42,986 bases of DNA from contig JANXEP010000059.1 in NCBI GenBank assembly GCA_025057795.1, forward strand, positions 1 through 42,986, given 5' to 3'. The DNA comes from Candidatus Bathyarchaeota archaeon. Lineage in GTDB: Archaea > Thermoproteota > Bathyarchaeia > Bathyarchaeales > UBA233. Below, one piece after another: positions 1-7,177 of this stretch (its first letter is position 1; every line of letters starts with the position of its first letter). The notes beneath the pieces are model-generated. The model saw nothing but the letters and a program-made list of their open reading frames with translations. It did no database searches and had not been told where the DNA came from. The position numbers and the translations under genes were made by a program.

Positions 1-162
1 CTATCTTTGAATCCGATGATAACAACGCCTATCTCTTTTCCTTCAACCACCAACTGTTCTAACAACCTTGATCTTACCTTGCCTATCCCACTTCCCAAGC
101 GTATTTGGACGAACACCTAACCTTTCACATACCTCCTTAAATCTCAGCAACCTCTCTTCCAT
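1..162 (-). pseudogene. Remnant of an IS607-family serine recombinase (TnpA-like), N-terminal part
   Basis: An ATG at 162 opens a 39-codon reading frame resembling the MerR-like helix-turn-helix at the start of IS607-type resolvases: it runs MEERLLRFKEVCERLGV, then a KWDRQGKIKVVRTVGG segment, and ends at TGA (43-45). Directly after, in another frame, comes VVEGKEIGVVIIGFKD, which resembles the part of the catalytic domain just before the conserved DRLTRFG stretch of these enzymes. The nucleophile region that should lie between the two is absent. I read this as a decayed transposase with an internal deletion and frameshift. The window edge cuts it, so neither a TnpB partner nor the rest of the catalytic domain can be assessed. 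Confidence 0.6.
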
Positions 163-198
163 CAAAAAAGAAGTGATAAGAAGTGTTACATAAAGTAA

Positions 199-726
199 CT
201 ATTGAGAAACTGCTGATAAACCCCTGCCTATTAAAATGCCTATTAGGATGCCTAGGGCTAAAATTTTTAGTGCGAGGGCGGGGATTTCCAAATTTTCAAT
301 AGTAGCGGAGGGTTTCCTCACCTGCGAAAACATCCAGGGTCCTGATTTTTTATCAGCACCTTCTTCTGTGGTGGAGTAAAAATCCACCATTGTTTGCCCT
401 TCACGGGGCGGTTTAATCAGCAGGGTTCTTTCTATCCCCCTCATATCCAATTTGGCGTTGAGGAGCAACGTTTCTCTGTAGAAAACCTCGCTGCCATTGT
501 AGGAAAAGACAACTTCTATGCGTTCAACATTCACTTCTCCAAATCTAGCAAACAGGTGAATTTTCACCGGGATGTTGGTGCCAAGTTTTACTTCCTTTGG
601 ATAAACATACTCAAAGCCTATTGAATGGGTGACGAGTCCAGAACTCCTTTCGTACTCTTCCTGAGCTGTTACCATAGGGGTAAAAGTAAACAAGAGAAAG
701 ATTATCGCTAGAATTTGACATTTCAA
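199..726 (-). CDS. Secreted, C-terminally membrane-anchored protein of unknown function
   Basis: The chosen TTG start at 726 gives a classic signal peptide: MKCQ, then a hydrophobic stretch ending TPMVTAQ. The body of about 120 residues is polar and rich in beta-type segments (FEYVYPKEVKLGTNIPVKIHLF), suggesting an immunoglobulin-like or similar beta-sandwich exposed outside the cell. A hydrophobic helix near the C-terminus (LALKILALGILIGILIG) is followed by only a few residues, so the protein is probably anchored by its tail. An upstream TTG at 813 would add 29 residues without signal-peptide character. A TATA-like sequence on the minus strand at 763-776 lies about 40 nt before the chosen start and favours it. 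I recognise no family. It sits next to the transposase remnant but looks intact. Confidence 0.65.
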   Translation of the reverse strand: MKCQILAIIFLLFTFTPMVTAQEEYERSSGLVTHSIGFEYVYPKEVKLGTNIPVKIHLFARFGEVNVERIEVVFSYNGSEVFYRETLLLNAKLDMRGIERTLLIKPPREGQTMVDFYSTTEEGADKKSGPWMFSQVRKPSATIENLEIPALALKILALGILIGILIGRGLSAVSQ

Positions 727-938
727 CAGTTTCCCCAGGATGGTTGAAATATGTTCGTCGCAGAAAAAATTTATGGAACTGTAATCTGTAACGGCTAGTT
801 GTAGTAAAAACAAGGTTTAATGTTTCATTTTTGGGTTTTAAGGTGGCGGCGAAAAAGGAGGAGGTTCGCAAAGGAGGCGTGGTATGGAAGATTCAGCATT
901 AAAATTTATATTGCCTACTAAACGAAAAGAGTGGTGTT

Positions 939-1451
939 GTGATTGAAATGAGTGGGACAAAATATGGTAAGTACATATTAAAAGAACCCTTGGAAAAATA
1001 TAGGTGGTCCCCAAGCATACACGTATGCGCTCATGAGGAATGTGTTGGAGCGCTTTTCCCAGAATTTCCAGTGGACTTGGCGTTAATGTATATAAAAGAG
1101 CCTTTCGTCATGGAGGCAAAGCCTCATGTCCACGACGTTGATGAGCTTCTCTTCGTTTTTGGCGGCAACCCCGCAAACTTCTTTGAGTTTGACGCGGAGC
1201 TTGAACTTTACATGGGCGAGGAACAGGAAAAAAATGTTATTGATTCTACGGCTATAGTTTATGTCCCCAAGGGGCTTGTGCACTGTCCGCTAAACATTAA
1301 GAGGGTGGGTAAACCCTTCCTTTTTGGGCATATAGTCCTAGCCCAAAGATACTCGAAAATAGTTGAGGGCGTAAAGGAGTTCCACGACCATAGACAACTG
1401 CACAAACGCTACTCGCCAAAAGAAGCCCAACGCATGCGGAAACGCAAATAA
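939..1451 (+). CDS. Cupin-fold protein
   Basis: A 170-residue protein with the two cupin motifs. Motif 1 is H63-V-H65-x3-E69 followed by a glycine pair at 75-76. Motif 2 is P110-K-G112-x2-H115 with N119. The HxH...E and second-motif His are the usual metal ligands, so a metal site is likely. Cupins include dioxygenases, isomerases and binding proteins, and I cannot assign a substrate. The start is GTG 939 or ATG 948, both in the same frame. A TATA-like AAAATTTATATTG at 900-912 lies about 30 nt upstream. The CocE-like hydrolase follows on the same strand after about 50 nt, so the two may be co-transcribed. The C-terminus is basic and lacks cupin character. Confidence 0.75.
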   Translation: MIEMSGTKYGKYILKEPLEKYRWSPSIHVCAHEECVGALFPEFPVDLALMYIKEPFVMEAKPHVHDVDELLFVFGGNPANFFEFDAELELYMGEEQEKNVIDSTAIVYVPKGLVHCPLNIKRVGKPFLFGHIVLAQRYSKIVEGVKEFHDHRQLHKRYSPKEAQRMRKRK

Positions 1452-1503
1452 ACAGTCAACAAGCCCTATCCTTCGCTTCCAGAAGGTTTTGAGGGAAAGA
1501 CAG

Positions 1504-3168
1504 TTGAGCGACGTTAGCAGCTTTTTAGGGCAAATCCCAGGGTTGCCCCCAGCGGAAACCCATGACATTTGCGTGGAGTACGACGTTAAAATTCCCATGC
1601 CGGACGGCACAGTTCTCCTCGCCGACCGCTATTACCCGCGTGAGGATGGCAAACGTCCGCTACTCTTGGTAAGGTCACCGTATGGCAGACGGGAATTCTT
1701 CGGCTTCATTTACGGCCGACTTTTCGCAGAAAGGGGTTTTCAAGTTTTGATTCAAAGCTGCCGGGGAACCTTCGGGTCAGGCGGCAAGTTCGACCCGTTC
1801 CGCCAAGAAAAAGCAGACGGGCTGGCTACGCTTGAATGGTTAAAGAAGCAGAGCTGGTTTCCAGGCATATTCGGAACCGTTGGAGGCAGCTATCTGGGCT
1901 ACGTTCAATGGGCAATCGCCAAAGATGCTGGGCCGGAGCTTAAGGCCTTGGCAATTTCATTCAGCTGCGCCGACTTAGGCCTCCACCATTATAAGGGCGG
2001 ATCCTTCACCCTTGAAGACGCGTTATCATGGGTTTTCATCAATTTCACCGAAAATAAAAGATTCTTTGAACTGCCTCCGGACAAAAGATTGTTTGCTCCT
2101 CCGCCGGGTCCGCCGCCCGAGGTTGAACGCGCATTCAACCATCTACCACTACGCGACTTAGATAAGCTTGCATGCGGAAAAGAAATCGAGTTTTGGCAGA
2201 ACCTAATAACCCACTCGCCCGGCGATGAATACTGGAAGCCCGCCGACCACAGTGAGGAGGTACGCGACGTCAAAGCGCCAGTTCTTTTAGTAGGCGGGTG
2301 GTACGACATTTTCCTACCATGGCAATTGAGGGATTACCGCTCTCTCCGCGAGGCTGGCCATAATCCCCGCCTGGTGATTGGGCCGTGGACGCATGGCGAA
2401 GGAGGCTTCGCCCCCACCGTTATGAGCGAAACCATCGCTTGGCTGCGCTTCCACCTATTAGGCGACCAAAACTGCAAACCACCTAAGTCGCCAGTAAAAC
2501 TATTTGTGATGGGTGCAAACGAGTGGCGCGACTATCCGGAATGGCCTCCGCCCGGATACAAGCCCATGTCTTGGTACCTTCAGCCTAGAGGCGGGCTTGC
2601 CCCTGAGCTGCCTGCCGAATCCAAGCCAGACAGTTACAGGTATGACCCGGCTAACCCGACGCCGGCGGTTGGAGGGCCAAGGTTGTCGCCGGATTCAGGG
2701 CCTAAGGACAACAGAAGCCTAGAAGCCAGGCCAGACGTGCTTGTGTATACCAGCGCCCCACTTGAAAGGGATTTCGAGATAATTGGCGATGTTAGGGCGG
2801 AGCTTTACGCGAAGTCTAACCTTAAGTGTACGGATTTCTTCGTCCGCGTCTGCGACGTATATCCAAGCGGCGAGTCCATAAACATCTGCGACGGCATAAT
2901 CTCCGTAAAGCCCGGTAAACCGCCTCTGGAGCAAGACGGCTTTATCCATGTAACCTTTGACCTGTGGCCAACAGCATACATGTTCCGCAGGGGACACAGT
3001 GTAAGGGTGCATGTGTCCAGCGGTGCCCATCCACGCTACGTCCGTAACACAGGCAGCTGCGAACCCCTAGCCACGGCAACAAGGCTCCTCGCGGCTGAAA
3101 ACGAAATCTACCACGATCCGCGTCACCCATCCGCCGTCATATTGCCAGCCGCGGAAAAGAGCAGATAG
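1504..3168 (+). CDS. CocE/NonD-family serine hydrolase (X-Pro dipeptidyl-peptidase S15-like)
   Basis: An alpha/beta-hydrolase followed by a C-terminal beta-sandwich, the layout of the CocE/NonD and S15 peptidase group. The N-terminal PMPDGTVLLADRYYP strand is typical. The nucleophile lies in GGSYLG (Ser about residue 129), the likely catalytic Asp in GGWYDIF (about 268) and His in GPWTHGEGG (about 297). The C-terminal third contains the jelly-roll domain typical of the family, including LFVMGANEWRDY. Known relatives cleave esters, amides or X-Pro dipeptides; the substrate cannot be read here. No signal peptide is visible, so it is probably cytoplasmic. TTG 1504 was preferred because GAGGG lies 8 nt upstream; TTG 1489 in the same frame would add five residues. 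It converges with the URO-D-like gene, 9 nt away. Confidence 0.85.
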   Translation: MSDVSSFLGQIPGLPPAETHDICVEYDVKIPMPDGTVLLADRYYPREDGKRPLLLVRSPYGRREFFGFIYGRLFAERGFQVLIQSCRGTFGSGGKFDPFRQEKADGLATLEWLKKQSWFPGIFGTVGGSYLGYVQWAIAKDAGPELKALAISFSCADLGLHHYKGGSFTLEDALSWVFINFTENKRFFELPPDKRLFAPPPGPPPEVERAFNHLPLRDLDKLACGKEIEFWQNLITHSPGDEYWKPADHSEEVRDVKAPVLLVGGWYDIFLPWQLRDYRSLREAGHNPRLVIGPWTHGEGGFAPTVMSETIAWLRFHLLGDQNCKPPKSPVKLFVMGANEWRDYPEWPPPGYKPMSWYLQPRGGLAPELPAESKPDSYRYDPANPTPAVGGPRLSPDSGPKDNRSLEARPDVLVYTSAPLERDFEIIGDVRAELYAKSNLKCTDFFVRVCDVYPSGESINICDGIISVKPGKPPLEQDGFIHVTFDLWPTAYMFRRGHSVRVHVSSGAHPRYVRNTGSCEPLATATRLLAAENEIYHDPRHPSAVILPAAEKSR

Positions 3169-3177
3169 GTTCACTGA

Positions 3178-4425
3178 TTATCTGCGGTAAACTCCATATT
3201 TTTCAACGGCTTTCATCACAGCCCTTATGTTTTCAACGGGGGTTTCTGCAGGTATCGCTGTTGATGACGCCAGTATGAAGCCTCCACCGGGCATGACTTC
3301 TTTAAGCAGGTCCCTCACGTATTCCTCAACCTTTTCCGGCGTGGCCTGCATTAGCAATGTTGGGGGTATTCCGCCTGAAATGCAAGTGTGCCCGGCGAGG
3401 ATTTTCTTGGCTTTCCTCACGTCTGTCTTTTCGAACATGGCGGTTCCCCAAGCCTTAGGCAGTTCAAGAATTCTTTCGAGGTGGGCATCGTGGCGGCCTT
3501 CAAAGGCAACGCCGCATTTAATGCCAATACTGTTGAAGTCTACGATTATCTTTTTCAGGTATGGCCAATAAAATTCGCCATAAAGCCTCGGCGAAAGATA
3601 TTCGTTCAGGTGAAGCGGTATGCCGACCCGCCTCAGCGACCCAAAACGTTCTGAAAGCTGGGAATACTGGACTTTCATCATGGCGTCGCAGGCCATTTTA
3701 ACCTTGTCGGGAGTTTTCCACAAATCAATCAATACGCCCGGAATGGTTCTTAAATAGTCGCCTATAAAGTCCAGCGGCACCAGCGTCAGCGTAGAAGGGT
3801 TGAAGGCGTACCCGAATTTTGCAATTTCACCAGCCAACCTCTCCAGAAACAGGGAATATCTCCTACCCTCAAGCGCTGCTTCCACAAGGGCTGCCATGGC
3901 CTTAGCCGAACCCGGCTTACGCAGGGCTTTGTGCGCCCTTGGAACCACTTTTTCAGCCGCAAATCTGACCGGATCCTCTATGAATTCGTCATATTCGTCC
4001 TGCTTTAGGAATTCTCCCCCAATAAACTGGTAGGATCCAGAGTTTGCTGGCAATTCGCGTCCAGGCCAGCCAGTGTAGGTGTCTTGGAGGATATCGTGCA
4101 TTCGACCTGTTAAAACTCCAACAAGGCTGGAAACATCGGGATAATCCCTTAAAGCAAAACCCAGCAGACAACGGCAGCCCATCATTGGCAAGGGAGGCGA
4201 GTCCGTTGGGAAGTCCCTTGCAACTTTAAGGATGGCATTATATGCCTTTTCATAGTCGAAAAGAAGCTCATGCACAGTTATGCCCGACCACTTGGCTATA
4301 AAGCCGTAATCAAAGCCTAACTGCAGAGGAACCCTATCCGGCTCCTTAAGGTTGGCTACTGCATCCATCCGCTCCATTCTTTCTCTCGCCAACTCTTCCG
4401 CGGCCTTGTTTAAAGCCTCCACCAT
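3178..4425 (-). CDS. Uroporphyrinogen decarboxylase-superfamily protein, function unassigned
   Basis: A 415-residue protein with the TIM-barrel features of the URO-D superfamily, which includes HemE and the cobamide:CoM methyltransferases MtaA/MtbA. Supporting segments are LKEPDRVPLQLG near the N-terminus, FNSIGIKCGVAFEG, and a C-terminal GGFILASSTAIP followed by ETPVENIRAVMKA. It is not HemE: the Arg-rich start of that enzyme is absent. The His-x-Cys zinc site of the methyltransferases is also not visible (HDAHLE lies near that place) and the usual late Gly-Cys is Ser-Ser. The family is clear, the reaction is not. ATG 4425 has GGGAG 5 nt upstream; an in-frame TTG lies at 4437. A TATA-like, A/T-rich stretch lies at 4456-4475. 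It is transcribed towards the CocE-like gene. Confidence 0.8.
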   Translation of the reverse strand: MVEALNKAAEELARERMERMDAVANLKEPDRVPLQLGFDYGFIAKWSGITVHELLFDYEKAYNAILKVARDFPTDSPPLPMMGCRCLLGFALRDYPDVSSLVGVLTGRMHDILQDTYTGWPGRELPANSGSYQFIGGEFLKQDEYDEFIEDPVRFAAEKVVPRAHKALRKPGSAKAMAALVEAALEGRRYSLFLERLAGEIAKFGYAFNPSTLTLVPLDFIGDYLRTIPGVLIDLWKTPDKVKMACDAMMKVQYSQLSERFGSLRRVGIPLHLNEYLSPRLYGEFYWPYLKKIIVDFNSIGIKCGVAFEGRHDAHLERILELPKAWGTAMFEKTDVRKAKKILAGHTCISGGIPPTLLMQATPEKVEEYVRDLLKEVMPGGGFILASSTAIPAETPVENIRAVMKAVEKYGVYRR

Positions 4426-4440
4426 ACAGACTCCCAAACA

Positions 4441-4744
4441 GACTTTGTCTCTAAAACATTAAAAAACTTTAGATAGGCGTATAGAAAGCATTTCCGGAAG
4501 GCCCATGTTTTTAGGCGGCTGGCCCAGTTGGCCGTAACACCAAACAAGGATGGCGAAATCTCCCGCATCCACCTCTTTTTATGTTTTGCCAGTATTTGGT
4601 GTTCTACTTGTAGGTCGAAGCACTTTCCGAAGTTTGCATTGAAGTTTCGAATTGAAAGTGCTATTCTCGTGCAAAATTTGACAAAAAGCACGGTGACGCT
4701 GGGGTTCTTAGGGGCGTGAATCTGAAATTGAGGAAGGCGCAAGT
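4441..4744. other. Intergenic stretch between the URO-D-like gene and rnpB; no gene assigned
   Basis: About 300 bases with no convincing coding potential. The part next to 4441-4475 is A/T rich and is the likely minus-strand promoter of the URO-D-like gene. The middle holds the inverted repeat at 4619-4662, listed separately. The side next to 4744 is the 3' flank of RNase P RNA. Short open frames exist on both strands but have no ribosome-binding site and no recognisable protein pattern. I saw no tRNA-like cloverleaf. Confidence 0.5.
4619..4662. repeat. Inverted repeat able to form a hairpin
   Basis: AGCACTTTC (4619-4627) is matched perfectly by GAAAGTGCT (4654-4662), separated by 26 nt. Inside, CGAA (4628-4631) can also pair with TTCG (4646-4649). 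The structure lies about 85 nt beyond the 3' end of RNase P RNA and about 190 nt upstream of the URO-D-like start. It could be part of an RNA end, a small RNA or a binding site. No poly-T tract follows closely on either strand, so a simple terminator is not obvious. Confidence 0.4.
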
Positions 4745-4745
4745 A

Positions 4746-5066
4746 GGGGGCTGGCGTGTTGGCTGTAACCCGCCTTCTGTTTTATGTGGCATTCGGCTAA
4801 TCGGGCTACCCGCGCCTTGGGTAGAAGCCTCATAGGCGCCTTTTTGCCCTTTCCACGTGCAGGACGGCCGTTTCAACGTTTCCACCCAGCATCCTCGACA
4901 ACTCAGCATGCCTCATCGCCACTTGCAGGGTGGACGTTTCGTTTCTGCTCCGGAGCCAGGGCTCTCGCCCTACGCCCTTGCGGGCGTTGCACTTCTACGT
5001 GTGGGCGGAGTTTCCTCAGGCCTCCATGAGAGGGCCCGAAGGCCACACGCCAACTCGCCAGCCCGT
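4746..5066 (-). ncRNA. rnpB: RNase P RNA (archaeal type)
   Basis: Catalytic RNA that trims the 5' leader of precursor tRNAs with its protein partners. The minus strand carries the hallmark conserved regions: GAGGAAACTCC near the 5' end (plus 5007-5017) and, near the 3' end, ACAGAAGGCGGGTTACA (plus 4764-4780), matching the universally conserved ACAGAA...GG..TTA region. The ends pair as helix P1: GGGCTGGCG (plus 5056-5064) with CGCCAGCCC (plus 4748-4756), nine perfect pairs. The length of about 320 nt suits an archaeal type A RNA. A minus-strand TATA box, CTTTTATTG, lies about 28 nt upstream of the inferred 5' end. Exact ends are inferred from P1 to within a few bases. Confidence 0.93.
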
Positions 5067-5088
5067 GAGATATGTCACGTGGCGGGTG

Positions 5089-5117
5089 CAATAAAAGTTT
5101 TGGAAGGTTTATTTCGG
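5089..5117. promoter_or_regulatory. Divergent promoters of rnpB (minus) and the Fap7-like kinase (plus)
   Basis: On the minus strand CTTTTATTG (about 5090-5099) lies 25-30 nt before the inferred RNase P RNA 5' end. On the plus strand GTTTATTTC (about 5107-5115) lies about 25 nt before position 5137 and 40 nt before the chosen Fap7 start. The two TATA-like boxes are only about 15 nt apart, so the two transcription complexes would compete for the same stretch. Confidence 0.55.
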
Positions 5118-5154
5118 GCGGAGCGTTTATTGCCTTGTGGAGGTTTATGCGTTT

Positions 5155-5742
5155 ATGGCTAGGCATGTTGTTTTGGTTACTGGGACGCCTTGTGTGGGTA
5201 AAACTTCTGTTGCGCGTTTGCTTTCTTTGAAGCTTAACGCCGTTTATGTAAACTTGACCGACTTGGCTGTTGGGGAGAGCCTTATTTTGGGCAAAGATGG
5301 GAAGAGGGGCTCCTTAATTGTTGACGAGGGGGGTATGCAAAGTAAACTGGAGGAAATCATAAAGGAAAGCGGTGGAAAAAGTGTTGTTGTTGATGGACAC
5401 TACGCTCCAAGAGTTGTCCCCGAGCATTTCACAACCCATGTCTTCGTTTTGAGACGCGACCCAGTGGAGTTGCGAAAGCTTATGGAGAAGGCTGGTTTTT
5501 CAGGACGCAAACTCTGGGAGAATTTGGCCTCTGAAATTTTGGACGTCTGCCTAGTTGACGCTTTAAGCGTTTACGGCGAAGATAAAGTCTGCGAGTTAGA
5601 CGTGTCCGGCAAAACTGTTGAAGAAGTCGTGTCAGAAATCCTAAAGGTTTTAGAAGGTTCTGGGAGATGTCGTGTAGGCGTTGTTGACTGGCTCGGCAAG
5701 CTTGAAAGTGAGGGGTTGCTGGACGATTTTTTGAAAATTTAA
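5155..5742 (+). CDS. Fap7/AK6-like adenylate kinase, ribosome-maturation NTPase
   Basis: A 195-residue P-loop kinase with Walker A G10-T-P-C-V-G-K-T17, the GTPxxGKT form typical of Fap7/AK6. Other family signs are the VVDGHYAPRVVP strand and the VFVLRRDPVEL segment. Family members act as adenylate kinases and ATPases and, in eukaryotes and archaea, assist a late step of small-subunit ribosome maturation. ATG 5155 has GGAGG at 5139-5143, 11 nt upstream; an in-frame GTG at 5137 is possible if the transcript is leaderless. The C-terminal 25 residues (DWLGKLESEGLLDDF) look like a short helical tail. Being divergent from rnpB, it pairs an rRNA-processing factor with a tRNA-processing RNA. Confidence 0.87.
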   Translation: MARHVVLVTGTPCVGKTSVARLLSLKLNAVYVNLTDLAVGESLILGKDGKRGSLIVDEGGMQSKLEEIIKESGGKSVVVDGHYAPRVVPEHFTTHVFVLRRDPVELRKLMEKAGFSGRKLWENLASEILDVCLVDALSVYGEDKVCELDVSGKTVEEVVSEILKVLEGSGRCRVGVVDWLGKLESEGLLDDFLKI

Positions 5743-5754
5743 ACGGCTTGTCTT

Positions 5755-6117
5755 TCACCTTAAGCTTTGCAAAATCTGCCTCGTAGTTAGGAGCATTATT
5801 TTTCTTCTGTTTGCATAAGCCTTTGCATGGTCGCTGAACTTCTCCCCAACAATTATGGGGTTAGGCAACCCCACTTCTTCGGAAGCCTTGTCCAGATTTA
5901 TCACAATATTTATGCCAATGGTTCTTTTCCAATCCTTCACCCACACAGCTTGAGCCACACGCCCCTTTTGAACTATAAGGTCGAAGTTTCGCGAAACGCC
6001 CTGAAAACCTTCTAGGCTGACGCTTTCGTCCACCTTGTAACCCTTCCTCTTAAAATATTCAATAACCAACTGTTTCATGTCGACTTGTTCCTTCGGTTTC
6101 GCCCCTTCCCCGCTCAT
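5755..6117 (-). CDS. Small PD-(D/E)XK nuclease-fold protein (Mrr/HJR-like), possibly inactive
   Basis: A 120-residue protein with the beta-alpha layout of restriction-endonuclease-like folds: an N-terminal helix (LVIEYFKRKGYKVD), then NFDLIV with Asp46, then AVWVKDW with Lys61, then strands and helices ending KIMLLTTRQILQSL. In active enzymes the second half-motif is E/Q-x-K; here the position is Trp59-Val-Lys61, so one metal ligand seems missing. It may bind DNA or another partner without cutting. The ATG start at 6117 follows a TATA-like TTTAATAA on the minus strand about 27 nt upstream, so the message could be leaderless. It ends 12 nt from the convergent Fap7-like gene and is divergent from the DUF1922-like gene. 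Confidence 0.65.
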   Translation of the reverse strand: MSGEGAKPKEQVDMKQLVIEYFKRKGYKVDESVSLEGFQGVSRNFDLIVQKGRVAQAVWVKDWKRTIGINIVINLDKASEEVGLPNPIIVGEKFSDHAKAYANRRKIMLLTTRQILQSLR

Positions 6118-6183
6118 TTGTATCCTCTTACACTAAGCGTTATTAAACAAAAAGTGGAAAAGGTTTTCGGGAGCAGGTACGCC

Positions 6184-6405
6184 TTGACAGTTTACATAAT
6201 CGTGGTTTGCGGTAAGTGCGGAGGCTATTTATTGGCTAGAAGCGACCAAAAAACAAGAACATGCCCATATTGCAGTTCAAAGGTTGTTTTAGAAAAAGCC
6301 AAAAAGGTTGCTTCAGCAGAAGACGCCAGCAAAGCCTCCGTTATTTTGCGCAAATTGAAGGAGAAAGCCGCCGTAAAGGGGGCGAACATCAAACTTCGAA
6401 GATGA
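6184..6405 (+). CDS. Small zinc-ribbon protein, DUF1922-like
   Basis: A 73-residue protein starting with a two-knuckle zinc ribbon: VCGKCGGYLLA and, 14 residues later, CPYCSSKVVL. The order YIIVVCGKCG...TRTCPYC matches the archaeal DUF1922 family. The rest is a basic helical tail ending NIKLRR. Family function is unknown; the size and basic tail are compatible with nucleic-acid or ribosome binding. The frame is open further upstream, but residues encoded before TTG 6184 look non-coding and overlap the divergent gene. GGGAG lies about 9 nt upstream of this TTG. The 3' end overlaps the convergent ZIP gene by 17 nt. Confidence 0.7.
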   Translation: MTVYIIVVCGKCGGYLLARSDQKTRTCPYCSSKVVLEKAKKVASAEDASKASVILRKLKEKAAVKGANIKLRR

Positions 6406-7132
6406 CTTTAAGGTAGGCCATCAAACCTATTCCAATTAATAACGCGATGAGCTGTATGAGGGACTCGCGGGCATGAAGTTTTTTATGGAGCTCTGGCATA
6501 AGGTCTGTAGCCGCTATGTAAATGAAGCCTCCGGCAGCAAGGGGAACTAACAAAGCCTCTACGCTTCTAAGATAAGCCAAGAAGTAGGTTGTTAATGCAC
6601 CCGCAACCGCTGTCACGGCTGAAACGAAATTGAAAGTTAGAGCTCTTTTTTTACTCATCCCCCCGTAAACTAAGATTCCGAAGTCGCCTATTTCTTGGGG
6701 AATCTCGTGGAAAACCACCGCCAAGGTTGTGGCGAAACCTAAATCGAATGAAACTAGGAAGGTGGCGGCTATCACCATGCCGTCGATAAAGTTGTGGATG
6801 CCGTCTCCAATGATGTTAAGGTAGACAAACGTATGTGTTGGGCACTCTTTTTCGTGGCAGTGGCGCCAATAAAAGAATTTCTCCAACGTGAAGAAGGCAA
6901 CTATGCCCGCAATCACATAGCCGAAAATAATCGTTGAATCACCCTCTGAAGTTAAGGCTTCAGGCAAAAGGTGGAAAAAGGCTCCGCCGAGAAGCGTCCC
7001 TGAGGCAAAACCCACCAAAGTGGTTGTTATGTTCTTCAAGAGCCCCTCGTTTAAACCCACGAAAATTATGCCTACGAAAGCTACAAGGCTTACTACTATT
7101 ACAGACGCTAAAATCACGATTAATTCATACAT
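6389..7132 (-). CDS. ZIP-family divalent metal transporter
   Basis: A 247-residue protein of about eight membrane helices. The two intramembrane metal-site motifs are clear: H113-N-x2-D117-G in helix 4 and H142-E-x2-Q-E147 in helix 5. The loop between helices 3 and 4 carries H91-C-H93 and Cys/His residues up to H100, the usual variable metal-binding loop. ZIP proteins bring zinc, iron or other divalent metals into the cytoplasm; the metal cannot be read. ATG 7132 has GAAGG just upstream. It follows the tRNA-thiolation gene by 45 nt on the same strand, and that gene's product carries zinc fingers, but co-transcription is only inferred from spacing. Confidence 0.9.
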   Translation of the reverse strand: MYELIVILASVIVVSLVAFVGIIFVGLNEGLLKNITTTLVGFASGTLLGGAFFHLLPEALTSEGDSTIIFGYVIAGIVAFFTLEKFFYWRHCHEKECPTHTFVYLNIIGDGIHNFIDGMVIAATFLVSFDLGFATTLAVVFHEIPQEIGDFGILVYGGMSKKRALTFNFVSAVTAVAGALTTYFLAYLRSVEALLVPLAAGGFIYIAATDLMPELHKKLHARESLIQLIALLIGIGLMAYLKVIFEV

Positions 7133-7177
7133 TAACCTTCAAGTTATAAGGCTTTAACTTATTAAAATATCGGTAGT

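Noticed and set aside
820..921. A 33-codon Arg-rich plus-strand frame before the cupin gene
   Set aside because: It has no ribosome-binding site and its basic composition arises from the G/A-rich sequence around 850-880.
4410..4742. 110-codon minus-strand frame and short plus-strand frames in the rnpB flank
   Set aside because: No ribosome-binding site, no recognised pattern, and the long frame overlaps the start of the URO-D-like gene.
4661..5166. Open frames across 4784-5166 on both strands
   Set aside because: They lie within RNase P RNA, which explains the G+C-rich, stop-poor sequence.
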